Part shown: piece after piece, positions 12,301 to 23,500 of the stretch
Layout: each line of letters opens with the position of its first letter
How positions within the stretch are numbered: the first letter of the stretch is position 1
NCBI GenBank assembly: GCA_033964015.1
Contig: CM066923.1
Location: forward strand, 6,313,978 to 6,377,977
From: Scolanthus callimorphus
Taxonomy: Eukaryota; Cnidaria; Anthozoa; Actiniaria; Edwardsiidae
Direction: 5' to 3'
DNA: 64,000 bases
Made by a program: the position numbers and the translations under genes
The notes under the pieces: generated by a model
Database searches by the model: none
What the model saw: only the letters and a program-made list of their open reading frames with translations
Told to the model about the DNA's origin: nothing

Positions 12301-15300
12301 CATTATAGGTGTAATTCATCAAAAATCTAGACGTAAATCCACCAGGAGAACACCGTAGAAACTGAAAACAGAGTTGTTATTTACGCCTAAAAAGTTAGGC
12401 GTAAGATGAAAAGCCTGTATCGGGCGCAATTTCAAGCCTTGCACTAGCATCTCGGTTCCGGCGCTGTTAGGGCCCAGTGTAATTTAGCTTACTAGCTGCA
12501 AGTTTGGGGAATCTACCTCCAACATTTATGTTTAAGATGGATGTTGTTGATGGCGGTACTGGTGTCGACAACTATTATTTATTGTACAACACTTACTGTA
12601 AGTTTTTTTTCCTCTCTGTTCCAGGGGTAAAACTTACTCTGAAGGAAAAATGACATATCCAGAATTTGTGTGTTTTTTATTATCTGAGGAGGATAAAAAG
12701 CATCCACGGAGGTATGGAGAAGATGGATTTCGATGCATGCAGATAGTTTCGCTTGCAAATACACTAGACATCAATTTTGGTCAAGGGGGCAGGCATTCAA
12801 TTCCATTGGCGTATTCCGGAATTCGAGTGAAGTCACTGAAGAAACATCAAAGGGGTCCTCGTGGAAATTTTTCCAAAATCAATGCCTAGTATTGTTTTAA
12901 TAAGCTACCATTGGGTTGAGAAACATGACCCTTATAAGTTCTCAAAGGTGGGGGCTCAGCCCACCCACTCAGCGTATTTATTTTAGATGGAATCGTCGTC
13001 CATTGCTGCTGGCGAGCTAGGAAATGGCACTCCCGCGCGCACTGTACGAAATAACTAACGACGTTTTTTGTTCGTGTTTCACACCTCAGTATAGAGTACT
13101 GGTTCCGTTGTATGGACACTGATGGCGATGGTATATTATCCATGTATGAACTGGAATACTTCTATGAAGAGCAAGTAGCTAAGATGGATGCGTTAGGGAT
13201 TGAGACCATGGCATTCGAGGACTGTCTTTGTCAGGTATGTTTTTATTTCACCTCGACTAACCAGGGCTTGAAATTAATTTTTTTAGGCAGTCGCCTCAGG
13301 CGAGTAAGTCGGAAAATTTGGTCGCCTTAGCATCGTTTGTGGTCGCCTGAAAAACATTTTAGTCGCCAGGTAAATTTTGTCAATTTGGGTGGCCTGTGGT
13401 GATTTTATCCCTGTCACATTTTTGTCATTTGGGTTGCCTGTGGTGGTATTATTTGTGTCCACATTTTGAAAGGCTTTTTCTCATTTTATCATATCGTGGG
13501 AAGACTATTTTTCCGCGATGAATTATATTCAGAAATAGTCATATGGCATGGTCGCCTAGAGGCTGGTCGCAATTTCAAACCCTGCTAACATTGGGGTGTT
13601 CTAGGGTTTTTTCTCTGCTGCTTACGCCATGTTTCGGACCTTGTCGGGTTCATCATGGGCAGAAATGATCAGTCATTTCTACTGTGTTTCACGTCCTTCG
13701 GATAAGACAATAAACTGAGGCACCATCTCTGAATGCACTGCACTTACCTGTATATGGGGGACGCTAAAGAACCACTGGGTTGCGGGAGTGAGCATCCTCA
13801 GTGACTACTCACAGATAGCTAACCCAAACTCAAGATTGTAAACTGCATGTATTGTTGTACGTATCTCGTATCGGGGATAAAAATACCTCGTATATGTATA
13901 TGGGGGACGCTAAAGAACCACTGGGTTGCGGGAGTGAGCATCCTCAGTGACTACTCACAGATAGCTAACCCAAACTCAAGATTGTAAACTGCATGTCTTG
14001 TTGTACGTATCTCGTATCGGGGATAAAAAAATACCTCGTATATGTATATGGGGACGCTAAAAAACCACTGGGTTGCGGGAGTGAGCATCCTCAGTGACTA
14101 CTCACAGATAGCTAACCCAAACTCAAGATTGTAAACTGCATGTATTGCTGTACGTATCTCGTATCGAGGATAAAAATACCTCGGTATATGTAAACCGCAG
14201 TTGATCATTTGATACTGTATAGATATGTGCGACAGAGGAGTGCTAACATCTCATTTCCCTATCATTTCCCCACCTTACTTCTTGGTCTTATCATTGTTGT
14301 TACTTCCAATCCGTACTTTGTTCCACATTATCGCCATCCGCTTTCGCCGTGCCATGAGAGACCGCCGTTAACAGGGAGCCATCCGCCCTATTTACCGTCC
14401 ACCTTTGTATCGTCACGAGTACCGTATATCTCCTTTATTTTCCATTTTTCTCCACACAACGCGCTCCCTTGTTATTCTAAAGTGGTTTTGTGCTTTTTCA
14501 GATTTTAGATATGGTCAAACCCAAGAATCAAGGTAAGGTTGTGCATATCATACTTTCGAGTGGCTGACAAATGACTGTAAATTACTGCATTAAGTTTATC
14601 CTTTTCGAGCTGTATGAAGTCTTTAATCTGTTAAATGAACCATGCAGGATGCGCACTAAAACACATGTTAAATTCGTAAATTTAGAATTCCAGGATACGG
14701 CACGAAATAGATGAATTTGATTTCGAATGAAAACGGAAACACGTACTTCTTGGGGATTTGGACAATTCCATTTTTTATCCGACCTCCTCCTACCCTGGGT
14801 ACCAGAGTCTCCAAGCTTCACTCGTTTACAAAACGCATATTTACTGATACAGAATATTTTTTCCGAGGGGGCAGCAAACTTGATATTTTCCGAGGGGACA
14901 ACCCTATTACCAAGGGAGCCTAACCATAGGAACCAAGGAAGACTTTTTCCGAGGGGGTGGTTGACTAATGCCGAGGGGGTCAGAGAAGGGCACTCTTCCA
15001 TGGGTATTTATGAGGGGGTCAGGACTCCGTTGTCTTCCGTTTTTTTTTTTTAGGGGTGCCAGGCGAAATTTCTGAGGGGGCCGGTTTTCAGGCGGTTCTC
15101 TTCCGTAGAGCGGTGCTGATAAATGGAACGGTCCTTTATTGAGTTGTATTGTTATGTTGCCGAAAGTGATATTGTAATAACACTACATGCAATTCCCCTC
15201 TCCTTACAGGAAAAATCACGTTGGGTGACCTAAAGAACTGCAAGCTAGCACACATATTCTACAACACTTTCTTCAACCTTGACAAGTACATCGAGTTCGA

Positions 15301-17203
15301 GCAGAGAGACCCGTTCGCGTCTGCAAGGGTAGGGTGTGAAAAACGTATTAATCAACATTGATTAGTTGCTTGCGCCTGCGTTCACTTGATTCACACTAGA
15401 CGAAAACCCCACAAGCGCAAGGGAAAGCAACGTCTCGATTTTCTTGCGCTCGCGTCTGCGCTTGCGTCTGCGCTTGCGTCTGCGCTTGCGTTCTAGTGTG
15501 TGAACCACAAAAGGTGGTAAGAACAGTAAGCCTTTAAAAACGCATTTGGATTGTAATACAACTACCAGGATGCAACGCGCGCATGCAAAGGCACTTGGCT
15601 CTTAAAATGTAACGTAACTACCGACATGCAGCGCGCGCATTCATTGGGCAATTCCAGAAAATAAAGGTACCCCCCACGGGCGGCATTTGGAAATTCCGAT
15701 GGGATGGGGAGGTTTAAGAGCTCGGAATTCTGATTGCAAGGGGGGTTTTCGAAGCTGGATTTCTTTAACCTGCCCGGAATTCTATATGCATGGGGGGTAA
15801 ACCATTTTGGAAAATTCTGGATGCATGGGGGGGTCAAAAACTAGTGCCGCCCGTGGGGAGGGTACCTTTATTTCTGGAATTGCCCATTATAGCAGGAATC
15901 GTCCATTTGCCAATTGAGATTGAGTAAAGAAAAGAGCTAACATCAGTTTTCACACGCCCACTGCGAGTAAAAGAATTCTAAATTTACAATTGAAAAAGTT
16001 CTAAAATGCTGTGTCGAGCTAACCCTGCAAAAGAAGTAGAAATGGACGATTCTAACTATAATGTTATAATGTTAACATACGCTGCATGTCGATAGTTGTG
16101 TTACACTTCGTGATTCAAGTGCCTTGTAAAAAATGTAAATTGATGTTTATAGTGGTAGTGCACTTAGCTAGGCAGCTATTTCACAGACACTCCACTCAAA
16201 TTGAAACCAGATCTCTAATTATTAAGAATCCCGACTGGCAGAGAGGCAAACAAGTTGGCTATCTACAAGCATGGCCGAGAAGTCGATCCCGACATTGCAA
16301 TGTTTACAGCACCGAGAAAGAAATCCTGTTAGTGGTCAGCGAGTATGCGCGCGTTGCCTTGTATGCGCGCGTTGCATTCTGGTAGTTGTGTTACATTCCA
16401 TATGCATTTCTAAAGAAAGAGAGCGCGCGCACTTATAACTGGAATCGACCATTGGTGACAACAAGAGAAAGTCTGTTCCCTTTCTCCATTTTCTTTTGGT
16501 GAGAAATCTTGATTTTACATCTGTTCTTATTCTCCTCGCGAGAGGGTTTTCATTTTTTTTTTTTTTTTTTGCATCCAGAATTTCCAAAATGGACCCCCCC
16601 CCCCCCCCCTCCCTAAATGCATGTAGAATAGAATTCCGGACAGGTTAAACTAGCTTCCAGCTTAGAATACTCCCCCATGCAAGCAGAATTCCGAGCTTGA
16701 AAACCTCCCCTCCCATTCGGAATTTCCAAATGCCGCACCTGGTGAGGATACATATATTTTCTGGAATTCCCCAATGATGAAGCGTGCATAACTTTCGCAT
16801 GTTCTAACGTATGTGCTGTTTCGGCATTGACAGGAGAGCGGTGATTTAGATGGTCCTCAGCCATCAGATTGGGACCGATTTGCTCAAGAAGAATACGAAC
16901 TCCTTGTTGCAGAGGAGGGCGCTGCCAACGACCAGGGTGAAGGGTAAGCATGCAAGTTGTTAGACTCCTTCGCAGCCCCTAACGGTCGGAGTCACGCAAG
17001 GGGAGCGTTGCGTGACTCCGACCGTTAGTGGCTGCGAAGGAGTCTAGCTAGTTGTTTATAAATGGTACAGTAAAAAACAACAACGCAAACAAAAACAATA
17101 GCAAGGTATCCTACTTGCCGGCTCTACTGTGGTGTATCGGAAACGTTTGTTTTCGGGATTCCTGTGGTGCTCACAAAGTGATGAAGGCGGAGCCGCAGAG
17201 ACT

Positions 17204-17247
<44 letters not shown>

Positions 17248-17585
17248 CTTGCTTTTGGTGCGCCACACAAATCCGGCCCGAAAACATTTCTTCCGATAAA
17301 CCATAGATGAGCCGCCGTCAAGGAGGCTATGCTAATGGAAATGACAATGGGCTGCGGCACGTTTCACAGGCATACGAAATCTGCTCTATTATACATGTGA
17401 GAGATAATAGCATAATTGGTGTTTATCTCCCTAGATACGAGGATGATTTTGAAGATGAAGACCTTCTGGATGATGACATTTTGTCCTTGAAATGTCTCAA
17501 GGGGGACTCGGACAACCCGCCCTGGAACTTGGTGCCTGGAATATCTGATGAGGACGAAGACGATGATGATGACAATTTCTACTAG
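3324..17585 (+). CDS. PPP2R3A: PP2A regulatory subunit B'' (PPP2R3A/B-like), 3' part of gene, 13 exons
   Basis: Calcium-binding B''/PR72-type subunit that directs the PP2A core enzyme. Exons: 3324-3427, 3815-3920, 4263-4337, 4437-4523, 5498-5536, 5834-5951, 11770-11818, 12625-12711, 13090-13234, 14502-14532, 15210-15328, 16834-16943, 17435-17585 (stop TAG). All junctions are GT/AG and in phase, giving 406 residues of the conserved C-terminal half; the 5' exons lie off the window. Family hallmarks visible: [56 protein letters not shown]. Two EF-hand loops: residues 158-169 of this fragment (DTDHDLLIDEKD, Asp instead of Glu at position 12) and 231-242 (DTDGDGILSMYE, canonical). The tail is strongly acidic. 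The intron after exon 6 holds a 5.5-kb LINE. Which vertebrate paralogue (A, B or D) it matches best cannot be told. Confidence 0.93.
4674..4938. mobile_element. Inverted-repeat element in PPP2R3 intron 4
   Basis: Ends read AAAGGGAGTCTGTCAC and, inverted at the right, a near copy (GTGACAGGCTCCCTTC). About 265 bp, no ORF with a known domain. The remainder of this 974-bp intron (4939-5497) shows nothing recognisable. Confidence 0.5.
6080..6091. repeat. LINE target-site duplication, left copy
   Basis: CAGGTCCAACTT, repeated at 11618-11629. It abuts the element's A-rich 3' tail (a T run on the plus strand). Confidence 0.85.
6219..10464 (-). pseudogene. LINE ORF2: endonuclease-reverse transcriptase, frameshifted and interrupted
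   Basis: Reads from about 10464 (a TTG; no ATG near) to 6219. The APE-type endonuclease begins NVISLNARG, with the VAFVQETHGS block and, after the nested element, the RRLDYFFIS and STDHSAI blocks. The reverse transcriptase shows LIEKPDKD, NWRPISLINVDAK, ADFEKAFD, GSKQGDPISP and the catalytic FADD. The C-terminus has SCSFC...H...C, a CCHC-like finger. Frame breaks lie near 9236, 8999, 8525, 8083 and 7615; each is the loss of a single base and can be read as a shortened homopolymer. A 392-bp element sits in the endonuclease at 9531-9922; removing it with one 8-bp duplication restores frame exactly. Not functional as written. Confidence 0.9.
9531..9922 (-). mobile_element. Nested TIR element with a tRNA-like Pol III module
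   Basis: Flanked by the 8-bp duplication ATATGTTC (9523-9530 and 9923-9930), which fits hAT-type transposition. The 28-bp ends are inverted; the inner 21 bases (starting CCTAAATCGAGGAATGCTCAC) match at 20 positions, the outermost seven poorly. On the minus strand at about 9694-9625 lies a tRNA-like module: A box TAGCGTAGTGGTTAGG, then B box GGTTCGAACCC, about 30 bp apart. No ORF. It could instead be a tRNA-derived SINE that landed in a small DNA element. The host LINE is older. Confidence 0.75.
10721..11533 (-). CDS. LINE ORF1: coiled-coil nucleic-acid-binding protein
   Basis: Intact 270 residues from the ATG at 11533. The N-terminus is basic and Ser-rich. Residues ~25-125 form a heptad-like coiled coil rich in Lys, Glu and Leu. 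Next comes an RRM-like region typical of L1 ORF1 proteins (YTRRENLNFKNIPE, VHRVGK, RPIIARFVSREDRD) and a basic C-terminal domain with a VLGRSVMING strand. In L1-type elements this protein trimerises and coats the element RNA. It is 0.26 kb upstream of ORF2. It has stayed open while ORF2 has not. The plus-strand frame at 10977-11417 is its shadow. Confidence 0.88.
   Translation of the reverse strand: MSMFKKRPLSSSSSPEICQDKKRATMEKQEADSLLEKFAQLTDKMAEGFARVHTDMDKIRNELVKDVRELKKNVKEVEKSLENAWTEIEEVKKNTSGLKDLEEQVNGLSEELAEERIRLEAYTRRENLNFKNIPERQGEDCKRVIIDILRKEFMMEEAQSIKFHAVHRVGKLKSGSTSEGTRPRPIIARFVSREDRDTVFRLKSRMNSSTRYVGSYVTQDYPRLVQKERICLIKAMEKVKAAGGQAKVLGRSVMINGSSYNVNTLPEEYR
11618..11629. repeat. LINE target-site duplication, right copy
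   Basis: CAGGTCCAACTT, identical to 6080-6091, at the 5' end of the minus-strand LINE. Confidence 0.85.
12040..12199. mobile_element. Small TIR element in PPP2R3 intron 7
   Basis: 160 bp. The left end AACCTGCATAGCAAGCGTTC and the inverted right end AGCCTACGTAGCAAGCGTTC match at 17 of 20. No coding capacity. Confidence 0.7.
12253..12441. mobile_element. CAGGG-type TIR element, 5-bp duplication CACTA
   Basis: Ends CAGGGCTTAAAATT and CAATTTCAAGCCTTG are inverted copies. CACTA flanks both sides (12248-12252, 12442-12446). Same type of ends as the elements at 13262 and 48867. Confidence 0.65.
13262..13584. mobile_element. CAGGG-type TIR element, 5-bp duplication CTAAC
   Basis: Begins CAGGGCTTGAAATT and ends AATTTCAAACCCTG, flanked by CTAAC (13257-13261, 13585-13589). 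The interior is rich in GTCGCC repeats. It starts 27 bp after the exon 9 donor of PPP2R3. No ORF of note. Confidence 0.7.
13751..14190. repeat. Three tandem copies of a ~147-bp unit
   Basis: Units start at 13751, 13897 and 14045 (TATATGGGG...). They differ by a handful of bases. The unit contains ACGCTAAAGAACCACTGGGT and ends in a TACCTCGTATATG stretch. Noncoding; lies in PPP2R3 intron 9. Confidence 0.9.
15645..15886. mobile_element. TIR element in PPP2R3 intron 11
   Basis: 242 bp with about 40-bp inverted ends (TGGGCAATTCCAG on the left, CTGGAATTGCCCA on the right), running through GGTACC and a CGGGCGGCA/TGCCGCCCG block. It splits a second repeat whose halves (CGCGCGCATTCAT and TTATAGCAGGAATCG) flank it. 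A diverged relative with a C14 run lies at about 16560-16775. Confidence 0.7.
16961..17046. repeat. Near-perfect 86-bp hairpin
   Basis: Arms of about 38 bp (TAGACTCCTTCGCAGCC... and its inverse) around a short purine-rich loop, 17 bp after the donor of PPP2R3 exon 12. Probably a miniature foldback element. A (TC)n run follows at 17213-17243. Confidence 0.85.
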
Positions 17586-18312
17586 AGCTCAACGTCCATC
17601 TGCGCTTCACATGGTAAAATGTCTCAGGACGATGGAGAGGAAGGCAAGTCTTATTATGGAAATTTCCTGGATAAGTACTCTTTGCCGTGAGCTTTGGTCA
17701 TGATGGTGATGGCAATGATGATGGCGATGAGCTAAGATTGATGACCTTGATAACGTCGATGTCGATGGTTGGTGATTGCGATGACGGTGATGATTTTAAC
17801 GATAGCGATGTTCGTCAAAGTTGCCAATTATAATAACACAATGCTTGATACAGACTCCTCATTTGATGGACAACAAATATCAAAAATGACTTTTTTGTAA
17901 TCGATCCGTCTTTGAGATAATAGGCTTTAAACTTTGGTTTCTGTGCCATTTTATGGGAGAATTAGTACTTTGATCAGGAATTATGTAAACTTTTTTCGAC
18001 CATATCTAAAAGTCATATTCTTCAAATTTCATTAAAAATTGGAATTAAGCTTTTGGTCACAGAAACTCTTTGTATACAGAATCTTCAGCTTATATTTTGA
18101 AATATGGCGAAGTTTATTTTTGGTAATTTCCGCTCTGTCGTCGTTGCTACAAAATTTAGCTTATCACGAAGCATGGGAAAAATCGAGATAATATCGTGAA
18201 CATTTGACATGATCACATGAAATAATTGGTCGAACATCATTCCGTGTCGGTAGTGATATTCACCCTTTTTTACAGCGACAAAACCGTTATACTCGCGACC
18301 CACATCTATCTA
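17586..18312. other. PPP2R3 3' flank, no other gene seen
   Basis: Likely 3' UTR with GAT-rich simple sequence at 17700-17815, then AT-rich sequence. An ATTAAA near 18031 could serve polyadenylation but is not otherwise supported. Confidence 0.4.
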
Positions 18313-18492
18313 CACAGGGAATTTCTGCAGGATCCCATCCATGAGAAAATTGGGCTTAATTTCCCATGGTAGAAGAATGGGAAGTGTTCAGATTTCCCAT
18401 GGCTATCCATGTGAATTCCGAACACTTCCCATGCGTGTGCCTTGGGAAATTCAGCTTTTCCCGTAGATAGGTTTCTACAGAAATTCCCTGTG
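18313..18492. mobile_element. TIR element, copy 1 of a two-copy family
   Basis: Begins CACAGGGAATTTCTGCA and ends with the inverse (..AGAAATTCCCTGTG). The interior repeats TTCCCATGG/CCATGGGAA-like words. The second copy is at 57194-57332 and shares the core GAACACTTCCCATGCGTGTG. Confidence 0.75.
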
Positions 18493-18718
18493 CTTCTTTC
18501 TGTTTTTCTGTCCCGCAAGGATGTCAATCCATTTTACCCAATCTGTTCGCCTAATAGCAGAGGCGTTTTACGGAACAGGAAAACCATAACAGTGTATTGA
18601 AATTGTGGCTGTAATGACACACACTTTTAACCTTTATCCTGCGAGATTGGGCAGAATATCGTGTTTTAGTCAAATCACACTAGTGGTCTATTGTCAATGC
18701 TGCGTTTTGATTGGTTGA

Positions 18719-18755
18719 GCTACTAGTAGGCTATAAGTTATAGCCTACTAGTAGC
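18719..18755. repeat. Perfect 37-nt palindrome inside a larger foldback
   Basis: GCTACTAGTAGGCTATAA is followed, after a single base, by its inverse. It is the centre of a wider inverted repeat (TTTTAGTCAAATCACACTAG near 18664; inverse near 18803). Confidence 0.8.
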
Positions 18756-18882
18756 GAAAAGTGACCAGACCAGAAAACGTTTTTGGCTATACAAATTGAC
18801 CTAGTGTGACTTGACTAAAACTTTATTTTGCGTATTTTTTACGAGCTCAGCACATCAAATCTCGCTCAGATGACAGATCATT

Positions 18883-18998
18883 AACCATTATCCTGCGAGA
18901 TTGCGCAGAATATCGTCTGATACTTAGCCGACGAGGGACGTAGTCCCGAGTTGGCTAAATCAGACGATATTCTGCAAAAATCGAGCAGGATAATGGTT
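18883..18998. repeat. 116-bp foldback element
   Basis: AACCATTATCCTGC at the left and GCAGGATAATGGTT at the right close a hairpin through GCAGAATATCGTCTGAT. A third related end lies at 18629 (AACCTTTATCCTGCGAGATT). Confidence 0.8.
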
Positions 18999-19149
18999 TT
19001 ATTATTCAGCACATCGATAGCACAAGAAAATCCCAGAAATGAATTTACGTTTGCGTATAAAATACGAGCTCAATACATCATATTTCTCTCAGGCGATGGA
19101 TATCGCAGGATATCTTTCATATACAGAAGACAGCTATTGGCGTTATATT

Positions 19150-19360
19150 GACCATATTTGGGCAGTGCATCCATGTGCTGAATAATAACGCAGGAAACGG
19201 TCATGCGCAGTAGAGAAATGTAGAGTTTCAATGACCATATTTGGGCAGGACATCCATGTGCTGAATAATAACACAGTATACGGTCATGTGCTGTAGAGAA
19301 ATGTTAGAGTTTCAATAACCGTGTTTGGGCAGGACATCGATGTGCTGAACAATAGGTTTA
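19150..19360. repeat. ~83-bp tandem repeat, 2.5 units
   Basis: Units begin GACCATATTTGGGCAG at 19150 and 19233, with a partial third at 19317. Noncoding. Confidence 0.75.
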
Positions 19361-19526
19361 AATAACCATGATAAGATCTGATAGAATTACAGGGAAAGAA
19401 AAGACAAACTGATATCTGAATGATCGCGACTGGTAGTAGGTCTTCCCGCGATATCCATCAAATAGCAAGTTCTGTACATTTAAGCACGAAACGGATCGAA
19501 ACATACTACCGAAACAACTAATTCAT

Positions 19527-20074
19527 CCCAAACTCGCCACGAACGATCGATCGCTTTCTTATTTCGATCGATCGTTCTCCCTCCTTTCGGTTGTTTGATC
19601 ACATGACATAGAAGTTATTTTGTTTTCAATGTCACGTGATCATTTCGATAGATCGAAATGGCTGATTGCATTTTAAACCGCACCGGGGGTTGAGGACCTC
19701 CCTTAAAAAGACCCTCTCCTCTGAAATTTCCACTCGTGAATCAGACCCCCTCCCCTGGATTTTCCAGCCTCATAAAAGACCCCCTCCTCTGGAATTTCCT
19801 TTTTTTTCTGGCAAAATACCCCTGGAAAATATATTTTGGGATAAAATGCCCCTGGAAAGTCACCTTTCTTACCCCTCCCCCTTGGAATTTCCAAGCCCCA
19901 GACACACCCCCTCCCGTGGAATTTCCAGGTCCAATACACCTCCCCTCCCTGGAAAATTTTCCCTAGGTCCTCAGCCCCCCGGTGTGGTTTAAAAATGCGA
20001 TCAGTCAATAGTCACCTGAGTAAACGCGATCGAACGAAATCAAAATCCGTTCGATCGTTCGTGGCGGGCTTGGG
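19527..20074. mobile_element. TIR element split by a second element
   Basis: Outer inverted ends around CGCCACGAACGATCGA (left 19535, inverse at 20049-20067). The inner element at 19660-20007 interrupts it, so the outer one is older. Confidence 0.6.
19660..20007. mobile_element. GCTGATTGC-type TIR element, copy 1
   Basis: Left end GGCTGATTGCATTTTAAACC, right end inverted (GGTTTAAAAATGCGATCAG). The interior is a string of TGGAATTTCC/CCCCCTCC words. The frames at 19666-19992 and 19703-20008 are products of this low-complexity interior. Copy 2 is at 20946-21250. Confidence 0.75.
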
Positions 20075-20103
20075 GCGTTTTAGTGATTTCTATAGTAATA
20101 GTC

Positions 20104-20316
20104 AGACCAAATCGGCTAACGGTGTTTACATCTTGTTGCCACCCAATTCAGATCATGTGATGATTCCTTTGGGTAGATACGTTTGTTAGTTCTGCACATA
20201 CACTCGTGCACTCGGCCGAGTGAGAAACATTTGACAAGTGTTTCCACCCAAAGGAATCATCACATGATCTGAACTGGGTGGCAACAAGATGTAAACTGAC
20301 TTAGCCGATTTGGTCT
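20104..20316. mobile_element. Foldback element, copy 1
   Basis: Arms of about 70 bp: AGACCAAATCGGCTAAC... ATTCAGATCATGTGATG at left, inverse at right. The family recurs at 40917-41473. It lies just beyond the 3' end of METTL27. Confidence 0.8.
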
Positions 20317-20317
20317 A

Positions 20318-20323
20318 TTTATT
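20318..20323 (-). promoter_or_regulatory. Candidate poly(A) signal of METTL27
   Basis: AATAAA on the minus strand, about 250 nt after the METTL27 stop, directly beside the terminus of the foldback element at 20104-20316. Confidence 0.4.
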
Positions 20324-20573
20324 TGTGAAGAAAATGAATTCAAACATCGCATTTTGTGTCGTTTTACTTGCTGGTAAAAAAGGTTTTAAAAAGCTGTTAA
20401 AAAGTAACTTATAAAGTAATTTATTCCAATATGAGCAGGTTGATATTAATAATTCTGTGTTACGACATAGACATAGGAATAACATCGAATAAAATATCAG
20501 TGAAAGATTTAACACCCTGTGTATGGTATTCACAATTAATTTCGAGCACAGGCCTGCCACACAAAAGGATAAA

Positions 20574-23500
20574 TTAGCACTCGTTGACTTGGTAGACAAA
20601 CACGTAGCATTTTGAACGCTCTGGTATATAAACATGGTGGTCTGCTATCTCCTTGTGTAGACGCTTCCAGAGCTTTGCCTGCAGCAGCTCCTCGGCTTGG
20701 TGTTGGTAGCCACTACTCAGGTCATCATACACAGTTTTCTCCACGTTGAAACAAATAACTCCACCTAAAGATGTCATTTTCAGTCGACATACCGAGTTGC
20801 TAAAAGCACCATTACATCAGCTGATTTTGGGAGTGAAAGAGGTTCGACTGTAATACTAAGAGTCGAGTTGCCCCTCCCCCTAGGAATACCCGTCCCCCCC
20901 CCCCCCTTCCACACACACACACCCTGTTTGTTCAAGAGTTGTATTGGCTGATTGCATTTTTAAACCGCACCGGGGGGTTGAGGACCTCCCTTAAAAAGAC
21001 CCCCCTCCCCGGAATTTCCACTCGTGAATCAGACCCCCTTCCCTGGAATTTCTAGCCTCATAAGGGGCCCCCTCCCCTGGAATTTCCATTTTTTTTTCTG
21101 GCAAAATACTCCTGGAAAATCAATTTTTGGATAAAATGTCCCTGGAAAGTGACCTTTTTTAACCCATCCCCCTTGGAATTTCCAAGCACCAGACACACCC
21201 CCTCGCGTGGAGTTTCCAGAGTCGGTGCGGTTTAAAAATGCGATCAGCCATTGCGTTGGAAAATGTAAGCGACCTGCTTTTTCAGGCCCAGAAACAATTC
21301 GAAGAAACTAAAATAATATTTCTATAACAGTCCCTCGAACATTTTATAGAGTTTCTATGAGTATTCAACTACGAGGGTACATTCTCGTAAGCGACCAGCT
21401 CCAGTCTGATTATCATCCGCTGCGGTAGAGCTCGTTGGCGCTTCCTACCTCTGCGTCTGATCAACGACGTCAAAGGGTAAGACGTTGTGGATGGGAATCA
21501 TGTGAGGATTCGAAGCGTTAATTTTCGTACAACTATTATCAGCCAATCAGAGTTCGTTTTTTTTTTGTATTTTTCTTAAGGTTACTGAGAACCTTCGCGC
21601 ACCTCCTCGGAAAAAAATCATACTCGTCCTTAGTTTAACTAAAACATGTCAACCTATATATCGTTGGAAAGCTTATAGAATGGACTAGCAGGCTATGGCA
21701 ATAAGATATAAAAAAATAAGATATATAAAAACAATGAGTGTGTCATTTTCAAGAGCTATCGCCGCCGAATTGCTTGACCTTGACTCTCAAGAAACACATT
21801 GTTTTAATCCTTAAAGGTGTGTCGGCGTTTTTTTAAATTTTGTTTAGTTCAAAAGTTATGATTTTTTAAAAAAATTTAGAGCGTGAAAATTCTATAAAAT
21901 TTGACCTTGGAAATTTAAAAGTTCCATAACTTTTGATCTACGTAAAATTTAAAAAAACGCGGACACGGTTTTTGATTAGTACAATGTTTTACTTGGGAGT
22001 CATGGTCAAGCAGTTCGGCAGCGATAGCTCTTGAAAGTGTCACACCCATATTTTTTATAAAACCTTCAAAAAATTATGTTTATCAAAAAAATGTTTTTGC
22101 CATAGCCCGCTAGTCCATTCTATAAGCTTTCCAACGATATATAGGTTGACATGTTTTGGTTAAACTAAGGAGTTGTATGATTTTTTTTCCGAGGAGGTGC
22201 GCGAAGGTTCTCAGAAACCTTAAGGGCACGGTAACGAATTCTGCATTTTTCCTTTCTCTGACAACCGCAACCACATCTTTTTGCGAGTGGAGGCTCGCTT
22301 ACGAGATGAGTTAAAGAGTTCCAAGATGCAATTATATTAGACAACCATAAAAACATCCTACCTGGTTTGACATTTTCTATAAAGGACTTCAGCCCCTGTG
22401 GCTTTATCTGACCGGTGTAGACACCAGAGCTGCAAATAAGCGCATCGTAAGCGCCGAACTTGTCATCTCCATCGCCAATCCCATGGCAAATCATCTCCGT
22501 ATAAATCCCTTTTTTTGCGGCGATTTCGAGCATTTTCTTGGACACGTCTAAAGCTGTGATGTTCCTGTAGCCCATGGCCTGTAGATTGCTCCCAACAATC
22601 CCCGTTCCTGCGCACACGTCAAGAATGCTTCTGTCGTATTTTGAAGAGAACACTTTCTCCATGAAGAGATCGAACTGGCCTGCGACTATAGCGTGGGATA
22701 CGTAGCCTCCCCCAGCGGTGTCCTAGAAAAAAAATAAAACAAGCAGGCTTTATAAAGACCTGTACTAAAGCCCGGTATCCATATAGTACACTCTTTTTTT
22801 TATAAGAACCTTTTTTATAAGAACGTTCAGCCTGAAATTTACCCAAATTTTAAGAACATGCTAAGAACATGCCTGAGCCTCAGATAGGAGCAAAATAGAT
22901 TTATTTTCAGTGATGCGTTCTAAAATCCAGAATCAAAGTGTTAATAATAATGACCTTCATTATTGTTATCTATAAACTCTCTTAAATACTTCATTGGTAT
23001 GTATCCTTCTACAAGATCTATCATATTTTCGGTTCCGACGTCACTGAAATGTAAGAACATCCGTAAGAACATTTCCAGCCTCAAACTGCTCCAAAAATAA
23101 GAACGGCCCAGCCTCAACTGAAAATTAGACGTTCTTATAAAAAAAGAGTGTATACCATTTTCACTGTTCTCATTGTGCTATATAAGTTATGGGAAGAAGA
23201 CCTGGCGGAGGTGCTGAATGCGAGGATGACACCTGCCGGTGGGAGGGGGGGGGGGGGGGGGGAATGAAACGGAGCTCCGCCAGGTCAGCACAATGAGACG
23301 TAAAAGCGCCGTGACTAATACACGAGACCAAGGGCGCCTCCTTACCACGGGAGTAGCGACGAAGTGATAATTATAATATTCATGAGTTCATGCCTTATAT
23401 ACGCACTAATTAGGCCAGTGAAAATAGCTGTAGCTTTCGTGGAACAAAATTGTTCTGCGACAGTTGCAGCTATATTGAAATTCATAACTTTTGAACTATT

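Noticed and set aside
19666..20008. Overlapping frames of 76-108 codons on both strands
   Set aside because: Low-complexity CCCCTCC/GGAATTTCC interior of a TIR element that recurs at 20946-21250.
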